Shown here: positions 1 to 5,602 of the stretch, one piece after another | How the letters are laid out: each line of letters opens with the position of its first letter | Position numbering within the stretch: position 1 is the first letter of the stretch | NCBI GenBank assembly: GCA_021781255.1 | Contig: JAJXXG010000821.1 | Span: 1-8,099, forward strand | DNA length: 8,099 nucleotides | Direction of reading: 5' to 3' | Origin: Acidobacteriota bacterium | GTDB lineage: Bacteria; Acidobacteriota; Terriglobia; Terriglobales; Acidobacteriaceae | The notes under the pieces: model-generated | The model's database searches: none | The model's input: only the letters and a program-made list of their open reading frames with translations | What the model was told of the DNA's origin: nothing | Program-made: the position numbers and the translations under genes

Positions 1-2279
1 CGCCCTTTATCAATCCGCACATCCAGCATGTGTGGGGCTTTACGGTCGACCACAACATCACGGCCACGCAGAGCATTCACTATAGCCAATGGCGCAACAG
101 CTTCAGCAACTACAGCTTTGACTACAGCCCTCTGGTCATTGCTCCCAACCCGCTGAACAGCATGAAGTATGAGCCTGCTTTGGGCAGCGTCTTCCTGCTG
201 AATTACAGCAATGCCATCTCATCGCACCTGGTGATGACCGCAGGCGTTGGCTGGGTCGGGGAAATCAACAACCAGTACAACCAGACCAAGTACAATTTCC
301 CTGCAGTTTCTGGCGGCACGATCCCGACGAATATCACCTTCGACGGTGTTCACTCTCCCACGAGCTGGGGCACGAGCGGTGCATGGCTGCAGTCGATCAA
401 CCGCAAGCTGGGAACTGCAATCGTCAACAACTGGCTCTGGACAAAGGGACGGAACACCTTCAATATCGGAGGCGAATACCGTCGCTCGTATCAGGATGAC
501 AACGAAGAACAGACGGAGGGCGGGCACTTCAGCTTCAGCCAGCGCACGACGTCCGTCCAGAATATCAACGACCCGAATTTCGGATACGACGGCAGCGCGT
601 TTGCCAGCTTCCTGCTTGGTATTCCGGATCAGGCGAATCGCAGCAATTCGCAGGAACTTCGCCTGCGCAACCGGGCGATCTCACCCTACATTCAGGACGA
701 CCTCAAGCTGACTCCGCGGCTCACAATCAACCTCGGACTGCGGTGGGACATCATGGTTCCGTTTACTGAAAACAACAACCTGATTGTCTTCTTCAATCCA
801 AATGCCAAGAGCCCGGCATTTGACAATATCCCTGGCGGCGCAACGAAATTTGGCGATTGTACCGGCTGCGCCGGCTACACTCGCGCAAACATTGCCTGGG
901 GACACTTTGGGCCGCGCTTTGGCTTTGCCTACGAGCTGAACAACAAGACAGTTCTGCAAGGCGGAGCGGATATCGCGTTCCTTGATGGCGGCGCCTATGA
1001 GTACGGCACAAACAAAGTGGCCGTGAATTACAGCAATCTGCTGGTTGGTTCATTTACGCGTAACAGTACCGGTGGATTTAACTCCGCCTATGGCAGTTGG
1101 GACACGAACATCATGCCCAACCCAACGGCAACGCCGTTCACAGCCGGTCTTGGCGCTGGAAACCAGATCAACGCCTTCAGCCGGAACGACGGTTATGCCC
1201 CCTACAGCCAGCAGTGGAATCTCAATCTGCAGCGCGAACTGCCGTACAGCATGTTTGTGACCGCTGCGTGGGTTGGCAATCGCATTATTCACCTGCCCAG
1301 CCAATTGAATCGCATCAACCAGATGAATCCGCAGTTCGATGCACAATACGGATCGCAGCTGGCAGATACGTTCGCCCCCGGCCAGACTCAGGTAGATGGA
1401 GTAGCGTTGCCGTACACAAACTTCGTCAATGACTTTGGCGGATCGGCCACAGTTGCGCAGGCCCTTACGCCGTATCCACAGTACTCGTACATCTTCAACA
1501 ACTTTGAAGGCTCCGGAACCACCTATTACCAGAGCGCGCAAATTGAAGTGGAAAAACGCTTCACCAATGGGCTGTCCTTCCTGGCGGGCTATACCCTTTC
1601 TCGCCTGATGGACAATACCAGCAGCGGATTCTCAAGCTTTACCGCTGGTGGCATCAACAAGTACAACCAGAAGCCGGAATGGGCCGTCTCCAACTCGGAT
1701 GAGCCGCAGACGCTGAAGGTGAGCGGAACGTACGAGCTGCCAATTGGGCCCGGTAAGAAATTCGTCAACAACCACACATTGGGCAACGTTGTGGGCGGCT
1801 GGCAGATGGGCTGGATTCTGGACTATGAGTCAGGTACGGCATTCGGCGTCTATGAAAATGGTTCGCCGTTCCCGAATGGCTTTAACCGTCCAGATCGGAA
1901 TAACGCAGTCAGCGCGAGTACGGGTTCTTACGCCCGTGCAAAGGATTACTTCCTGGGCAAGACGGGCGTAGCGCAACTTTTCAACCCGACAGCCTTCACG
2001 CTTACACCAACCCAGTATGTGATCGGCAATTCACAAAGAAACTATGGTGGGCTCAGGGGGCCGGCTCTTGCGATGGAGAGTCTGAACATGAGGAAGCACT
2101 TCTACATGGGTGAGCGCTTCCAGGGGATTCTGCAAATCGACTACTTCAACGCCTTTAACCGAACGCAGTTCAACGGGCCAGATACCAATGCAAGTGACGG
2201 TACGTTTGGCCAGGTTATCAGCCAGGGTTCGAATATATCGAATCGCCAAGGGCAGGTCAGCTTCAGACTTGAGTTCTAG
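1..2279 (+). CDS. TonB-dependent receptor, Oar-like outer-membrane beta-barrel (5'-truncated)
   Basis: This is the C-terminal 758 residues of an outer-membrane receptor that takes up a ligand using TonB/ExbBD energy. The reading frame is open from base 3, and the first visible residues (PFINPHIQHVWGF) are already inside the barrel, so the GTG at 30 is an internal valine and not a start. The signal peptide, any carboxypeptidase-regulatory-like domain, the TonB box and the plug lie upstream. The visible part alternates amphipathic strands with long Asn/Gly/Ser/aromatic-rich loops, as in Oar-type acidobacterial receptors. Barrel signatures include SPYIQDDLKLTPRLTINLGLRW, GHFGPRFGFAY, YFNAFNRTQFNGP and a C-terminal FGQ...RQGQVSFRLEF ending in the terminal aromatic residue of outer-membrane barrels. 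A CTGC pair (residues 286 and 289 of the visible part) may be a loop disulfide. An intrinsic terminator lies just after the stop, so the gene ends its transcript. The ligand is unknown; nearby glycan enzymes suggest a carbohydrate, but this is inference. Confidence 0.9.
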   Translation, partial: PFINPHIQHVWGFTVDHNITATQSIHYSQWRNSFSNYSFDYSPLVIAPNPLNSMKYEPALGSVFLLNYSNAISSHLVMTAGVGWVGEINNQYNQTKYNFPAVSGGTIPTNITFDGVHSPTSWGTSGAWLQSINRKLGTAIVNNWLWTKGRNTFNIGGEYRRSYQDDNEEQTEGGHFSFSQRTTSVQNINDPNFGYDGSAFASFLLGIPDQANRSNSQELRLRNRAISPYIQDDLKLTPRLTINLGLRWDIMVPFTENNNLIVFFNPNAKSPAFDNIPGGATKFGDCTGCAGYTRANIAWGHFGPRFGFAYELNNKTVLQGGADIAFLDGGAYEYGTNKVAVNYSNLLVGSFTRNSTGGFNSAYGSWDTNIMPNPTATPFTAGLGAGNQINAFSRNDGYAPYSQQWNLNLQRELPYSMFVTAAWVGNRIIHLPSQLNRINQMNPQFDAQYGSQLADTFAPGQTQVDGVALPYTNFVNDFGGSATVAQALTPYPQYSYIFNNFEGSGTTYYQSAQIEVEKRFTNGLSFLAGYTLSRLMDNTSSGFSSFTAGGINKYNQKPEWAVSNSDEPQTLKVSGTYELPIGPGKKFVNNHTLGNVVGGWQMGWILDYESGTAFGVYENGSPFPNGFNRPDRNNAVSASTGSYARAKDYFLGKTGVAQLFNPTAFTLTPTQYVIGNSQRNYGGLRGPALAMESLNMRKHFYMGERFQGILQIDYFNAFNRTQFNGPDTNASDGTFGQVISQGSNISNRQGQVSFRLEF

Positions 2280-2332
2280 GCTTGCTGACGTGCGGCTACA
2301 TCGCATTTTGAACCGCTTGCACTTCTCCTAAC

Positions 2333-2369
2333 AAGGCCGGGCTGCTTGCATGCAGTCCGGCCTTTTTTT
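2333..2369 (+). terminator. Rho-independent terminator of the TonB-dependent receptor gene
   Basis: A 13-bp stem (2333-2345 with 2352-2364, one G-T pair) closes a six-base TTGCAT loop. It is followed by a run of seven T at 2363-2369, the first two of which pair in the stem. It begins about 54 bases after the receptor stop codon. The rest of the gap up to 2526 holds no gene that I can support. Confidence 0.88.
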
Positions 2370-2526
2370 CTGTCCGGAGGCACAAATGACCGCTCCGGTG
2401 TTCCTTAATGCGGCGCATTGCCGATGACGTGTATCGCGCATTTGATATTTTCCTGCTTGCTGATTTAGCGGCTTCTTCGGCTTGTTCGTGTGGCTCTTGA
2501 TACACCTCTGGTGGCGGGAAATCAAC

Positions 2527-2532
2527 TATAAT
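2527..2532 (+). promoter_or_regulatory. Perfect -10 box (TATAAT) of the first TPR gene; possibly leaderless
   Basis: TATAAT matches the sigma-70 -10 consensus exactly and ends eight bases before the ATG at 2541. Normal spacing would put the transcription start at about 2539-2541, giving an mRNA with essentially no 5' leader. This agrees with the absence of a Shine-Dalgarno sequence in the bases just before the ATG. No good -35 box is present at 16-18 bases; a TTGATA at 2497-2502 is 24 bases away, which is too far. There is no TG extension of the -10. The call is inference from sequence only. Confidence 0.5.
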
Positions 2533-2540
2533 GGCCTATC

Positions 2541-3731
2541 ATGAAAGCTGTTCGCTCTGCCTTGTGGCTGCAATTTGCGCCGTTGTTTCTGGCGGCATTC
2601 CTGCTGATGATGCCGATACGGGGCGCGCGCGCTGAGCAGGGAAGCGACGAGGTGACGCCTGCTGTTCAGCAGCTTTATGCCGAGGCCAGGGATGCAAGGC
2701 AGCATGGCGATAATGCCACGGCGATCAACAAATATCTGGAGATCATCAAGCTCGCACCTCATCTTGCGGCGGCATACAACAATCTGGGGATGATCTATTT
2801 CAACGAGCAGGACTATGCGCATGCGGCAGGGGTACTGAGGCATGCACTGGACCTGAATCCGGATATGCCGACTGCTTCCGCGATGCTCGGGATGAGTTAT
2901 TTCCAGCTTGGCGCCGCTGAGAAAGCGGAGCCGCTTCTTCGTGCCGCATTGCACGCGAATCCCAAAGACGACCAGATCGAGATGATGCTTGTGCATTTAC
3001 TCATCAATGCCAAGAAGCTGAACGATGCAGCGGCACATCTGAATAATGTTCTGACAAGGAATCCGAAGAGCCAGGAGGCGTGGTACCTGCTGGGAAAGAC
3101 CTATCTGCAAATGTCGGAGGATGCGCTGAAGAAAATCAACGAGATCGACCCGAACTCCGTTGTTGCGCACGAGATTGCGGGAGAGATCGACGAGAGCATG
3201 CACAACTACGATCTAGCGCTGGTTGAATTCAAGAAGGCGATCGATATGGCTCCGCATGCGCCGGGAACGCACATGCACATGGGCGACGCCTACTGGTATA
3301 TCGGGAAGTGGCAGTCGGCGGAAGGGGAGTTCAAGGCGGAATTGGCAAACGATCCGCATAATTGCATTGCGCGGTGGAAGCTGGCGAATTCGATGCTTGA
3401 GGCTAATGACTCGAATGAGGATGCGCTGACGGAATTGAATCGGACGATTGACCGCTGCCCCACGCTGATGCAGGCGCGCGTGGATCGCGCGCGGGCGCTG
3501 GTGAGATTGGGGAGGCAACCGGAAGCACTGCCCGATTTGCAGTTGGCGGAGAAGGAAAGCCCGCGCGAGCCCTCTATCCACTTTCTACTGGCCTCTGTTT
3601 ATCGAGCGCAGGGCAAGGTTGCCGAAGCGCAGCAGGAAATGCGCACCTATGGAACACTGCAGCGGGAGGCGAGCGCGGCGGTCGCAGGGCAGGCAAGCGA
3701 TGCCAGCGCCATCAAGAGCGCTGCCCACTAG
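2541..3731 (+). CDS. Exported tetratricopeptide-repeat protein (about ten TPRs)
   Basis: This 396-residue protein is predicted to be secreted to the periplasm or envelope and to act as a protein-protein scaffold. Residues 1-31 form a Sec signal peptide: basic MKAVR start, a hydrophobic stretch LWLQFAPLFLAAFLLMM, and an ARA cleavage site before EQ. This supports the ATG at 2541. From about residue 43 to 380 the chain is a TPR solenoid with typical W/L-G-Y-A-F-P positions, for example AAAYNNLGMIYF and GTHMHMGDAYWYIGKW. The fifth unit (AWYLLGKTYLQMSEDALKKINEIDP) is shorter than 34 residues. I recall this short unit from related acidobacterial proteins, so it is probably a family trait and not damage. 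The C-terminus is a low-complexity Ala/Ser tail. No catalytic domain is visible. The gene has its own -10 box and is separated from the receptor by a terminator, so it is not simply cotranscribed with it. The stop codon lies inside the left arm of the inverted repeat that follows. Confidence 0.87.
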   Translation: MKAVRSALWLQFAPLFLAAFLLMMPIRGARAEQGSDEVTPAVQQLYAEARDARQHGDNATAINKYLEIIKLAPHLAAAYNNLGMIYFNEQDYAHAAGVLRHALDLNPDMPTASAMLGMSYFQLGAAEKAEPLLRAALHANPKDDQIEMMLVHLLINAKKLNDAAAHLNNVLTRNPKSQEAWYLLGKTYLQMSEDALKKINEIDPNSVVAHEIAGEIDESMHNYDLALVEFKKAIDMAPHAPGTHMHMGDAYWYIGKWQSAEGEFKAELANDPHNCIARWKLANSMLEANDSNEDALTELNRTIDRCPTLMQARVDRARALVRLGRQPEALPDLQLAEKESPREPSIHFLLASVYRAQGKVAEAQQEMRTYGTLQREASAAVAGQASDASAIKSAAH

Positions 3732-3837
3732 GTCTTTGACCGCGTGATTTTTTTGTTGAGTGCATGCTTTCCCAGGTCTCAAAATCGAGACCTGGGGCAC
3801 CCAGAGTTGGTACGACTTCAAGCGGTCAAATACCTAG
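3728..3837 (+). repeat. Nested inverted-repeat element of 110 bp between the two TPR genes
   Basis: The outer arms 3728-3747 and 3818-3837 are reverse complements at 18 of 20 positions (mismatches at the 3731/3834-side G/T position and one inner position). Both ends read CTAG. Inside lies a second, perfect hairpin (3771-3796). The element fills nearly the whole gap between the TPR genes and includes the TAG stop of the upstream one. The architecture resembles a REP/BIME-like or miniature inverted-repeat element. No other copy is visible in this window, so its family and copy number are unknown. Confidence 0.7.
3771..3796 (+). repeat. Perfect 10-bp palindromic hairpin inside the inverted-repeat element
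   Basis: CCCAGGTCTC (3771-3780) pairs perfectly with GAGACCTGGG (3787-3796) around an AAAATC loop. No T run follows on either strand: the T7 at 3748-3754 lies upstream of the hairpin on the + strand. It is therefore not a standard intrinsic terminator. From memory, and unverified, short palindromes followed by GGGGCACCC are scattered in acidobacterial intergenic regions. It may instead stabilise the 3' end of the upstream transcript. Confidence 0.75.
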
Positions 3838-3882
3838 GATTGCATGGCGCTTTGGCGGCGGTGCATTGAAGGCGATGATGCG

Positions 3883-4821
3883 ATGGGAAGGATGAGTCCA
3901 GGAATCAGGCTGCTATGTCTGGCGTTGTGCCTTCCTGGGACTCTGCCAGTCGCAGGTCAAGGGTCCGCGGACCCGCTGGTGCGAGCGCGTTCTCTGCTTG
4001 CAGCGGGCAAGCTGGCAGAGTCCGAGGCTGCATTGCGCAGCATGGCCCAGGCGCATGCGTCATCCGGAGAGGCGCATTTTCTGCTGGGCTATGTGTTGTT
4101 CCGCGAAAAGAAGGCGACAGAGTCTCTGGCGGAGTTTACCGCCGGCGCGGCGTTGCAACACCCGCGCGCGAGTGAACTGAAGATCGTTGCATCGGATTAC
4201 GTGATGCTCGGCGACTACGGCGATGCGGATAAATGGTTCACGGCCGTTGTTGTAGAGAAGCCGGACGATGCGGATGCGTGGTATCTGCTGGGCAGGACGA
4301 AATTCAATGAGAACAACTTTACAGCGGCGGTTTCATGCTTTGAGCGCGTGCTGAGTCTGCACCCGCGCCATGTTGAGGCAGAAAACAATTTGGGGCTGGC
4401 ATGGCTGGAGTTGAGTCATCCCGAGAAGGCTAAGGCAGCGTTTCAGAGCGCGATTGACTGGCAGGGCAATGCGCCAGCGGATGCACAACCGTTCCTGAAC
4501 CTGGGCGGCTTGCTCACCGATCAGAACAGTTACGACAAAGCTATTCCCTATCTTACAAAGGCCGCAGCGCTGTCTCCTGACAACCCCAAGGTTCATGAGG
4601 AACTGGCGCAGGTGTATGCGGCGCAGCAGAATCTGCAGCAAGCGCAAAGAGAGCTTGAGAAGGCCGTCGCTTTGGCTCCGAAGATCTCCGGCTTGCACTA
4701 TAAGCTTGGACAGATCTACCGCAAAGAGGCGCTGCGCGAGCGCGCGGAGCAGGAGTTTGCGATATGCGCGCAGTTGAACAGCACTCATTCCTCTGCGGGT
4801 ACCCCTAACCCGCCGCGATGA
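3883..4821 (+). CDS. Second exported tetratricopeptide-repeat protein (about eight TPRs)
   Basis: This is probably another envelope scaffold protein, with no catalytic motif seen. I prefer the ATG at 3883 (312 residues). It is preceded by GAAGG at 3868-3872, ten bases upstream, and it starts a clean signal peptide: MGRMSPGIR, then LLCLALCLPGTLPVAG. The in-frame ATG at 3844 (325 residues, with AGGA at 3836-3839) would add an acidic GDD stretch before the hydrophobic core, which is unusual for a signal peptide, but it cannot be excluded. TPRs run from about residue 30 to 295 of the 312-residue form, including DAWYLLGRTKFNENNFTAA, AENNLGLAWLEL and VHEELAQVYAAQQNLQQA. The AWYLLGRT block closely matches AWYLLGKT of the upstream TPR protein, so the two may be paralogues. 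A short hairpin (4795-4800 with 4808-4813) sits at the 3' end. The stop overlaps an ATG (ATGA), which suggests coupling to a downstream gene that is no longer intact. The gene probably shares a transcript with the preceding TPR gene. Confidence 0.83.
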   Translation: MGRMSPGIRLLCLALCLPGTLPVAGQGSADPLVRARSLLAAGKLAESEAALRSMAQAHASSGEAHFLLGYVLFREKKATESLAEFTAGAALQHPRASELKIVASDYVMLGDYGDADKWFTAVVVEKPDDADAWYLLGRTKFNENNFTAAVSCFERVLSLHPRHVEAENNLGLAWLELSHPEKAKAAFQSAIDWQGNAPADAQPFLNLGGLLTDQNSYDKAIPYLTKAAALSPDNPKVHEELAQVYAAQQNLQQAQRELEKAVALAPKISGLHYKLGQIYRKEALRERAEQEFAICAQLNSTHSSAGTPNPPR

Positions 4822-4850
4822 ATCGGGCTGCGCTCTTAGATTTGCCTTGA
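4818..4850 (+). pseudogene. Ten-codon start remnant overlapping the TPR gene stop (ATGA)
   Basis: An ATG at 4818 overlaps the TGA stop of the TPR gene in the ATGA arrangement typical of translational coupling. It reads only MNRAALLDLP before a TGA at 4848-4850. Right there the recombinase remnant begins. One reading is that the start of a third operon gene survives and the remainder was replaced. Acidobacterial TPR genes of this kind are often followed by a CRTAC1/ASPIC-UnbV protein; that is recollection, not evidence from the window. Chance is the alternative, since ATGA is only four bases. Confidence 0.25.
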
Positions 4851-5398
4851 ATCAAAAGTTGGATTTGTTTGATCAGGGCTTGCCGGCTGGTTCGCCTTCG
4901 TTCCCGAATCCGCTCCCGAATGTTTGCGCGCCAACGGCCTTTGTTGCCTGTACTGGAGTCCTGCGCGGGGAAATCCGTGCACTCCGGTGGATGGATGAGG
5001 ACATGAACAATTGGCGTCTCTCTCTGCGCAAAACCAAAAGCGGCGCGCTCCGAATCCTGCCCATCCCCGAATCGGCTCTGATCGTGCTCCGCTCACTTCC
5101 CCAAGGCGGCCCGGGCGATGCCGTATTTGCCGGTGTGAACCCGGCGCATCTGTCTGTCTACTGTAAGCGGGTTCTCAAGCGCATCGACGCACCAGACGCC
5201 AGCTTTCACGCCTTGCACCACACGGCGGCATCGTGGATGGTTCAACAGGGCGTAGACCTGTACGCTGTGGGCCAGATCCTTGGCCACAAGACGCCGCGCA
5301 TGACGCAGCGTTACGCACACCTATCTCCGGGCTACATGGCGGCTGCTGTGAACAAGCTAGACGGGGTGTTTGCGGGGGCGTTGCCGGAACCGAAGTAG
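4847..5398 (+). pseudogene. Tyrosine recombinase/integrase remnant, catalytic domain only and probably inactive
   Basis: The 183-residue frame is clearly the C-terminal catalytic domain of a phage/XerC-type tyrosine recombinase, which cuts and rejoins DNA at attachment sites. The box I segment reads TGVLRGEIRALRW (residues 36-48), where the family has TGxRxGE; the catalytic Arg is Leu39. The beta-hairpin lysine is present (K64 in KTKSG). The box II segment reads HALHHTAASW where the family has HxLRHT, so the second catalytic Arg is His124. LGH (His147) and the nucleophile Tyr156 in RYAHLSP are intact. The N-terminal SAM-like core-binding domain is absent; intact relatives are usually about 300-400 residues. 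The only upstream start is a TTG at 4847 with no Shine-Dalgarno; the first in-frame ATG (4991) lies after box I. No tRNA, attachment site or second mobile-element gene accompanies it. It is most likely a decayed fragment of an integrated element, though the domain's reading frame remains open. Confidence 0.82.
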
Positions 5399-5602
5399 AC
5401 CAAGTGGCCAGTGGCCTGCTCAACTCAACGAGTGACTCGGCGATAAATCACGCGTCAATAGCTGATCGAGGGGTCGCTCCAGAAGGGCGGTATCTGTATA
5501 CCTACGATCACAAGACGTGCAAAGTCACATCGTCGTGAGAATGGAACTCCAACTCGGTCGGGGCAACGCCTGATGCGAACTCGCTGAGTTCTCAGGAATG
5601 AA
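5399..5602. other. Convergent intergenic gap with no gene or clear terminator
   Basis: The gap separates the recombinase remnant (+) from the end of the esterase gene (-). I see only a tandem seven-base duplication AGTGGCC (5403-5416), a weak GGTAT/ATACC hairpin (5489-5502) and a six-bp GAACTC/GAGTTC hairpin with a three-base loop (5577-5591). None is followed by a T run on either strand. No tRNA or attachment-site duplication is recognisable. It may be left-over sequence from the lost mobile element. Confidence 0.5.

Noticed and set aside
2407..2419. Near-palindrome AATGCG-G-CGCATT as an operator
   Set aside because: It is short, single, and not positioned at a recognised promoter.
2497..2502. 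TTGATA as a -35 box for the TATAAT at 2527
   Set aside because: The spacer is 24 bases, too long for sigma-70.
2296..2505. 69-codon open frame on the - strand in the gap before the first TPR gene
   Set aside because: It covers the receptor terminator in antisense and has no recognisable motif.
3213..3581. 122-codon open frame on the - strand
   Set aside because: It is antisense to the first TPR gene, Arg-rich shadow composition, no start signal.
3748..3796. T7 tract and hairpin as an intrinsic terminator after the first TPR gene
   Set aside because: The T run lies before the hairpin on the + strand, and none follows it on either strand.
4333..4788. 151-codon open frame on the - strand
   Set aside because: It is antisense to the second TPR gene, Leu/Arg/Gln-rich shadow, no recognisable domain.
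4795..4813. Six-bp hairpin (GCGGGT/ACCCGC) as a terminator for the second TPR gene
   Set aside because: It lies inside the coding sequence and has no T run; a short stem like this can occur by chance.
5233..5538. 101-codon + strand frame reaching past the integrase as a frameshifted integrase tail
   Set aside because: It overlaps the integrase catalytic domain in another frame, and its part beyond 5398 has no recombinase motif.
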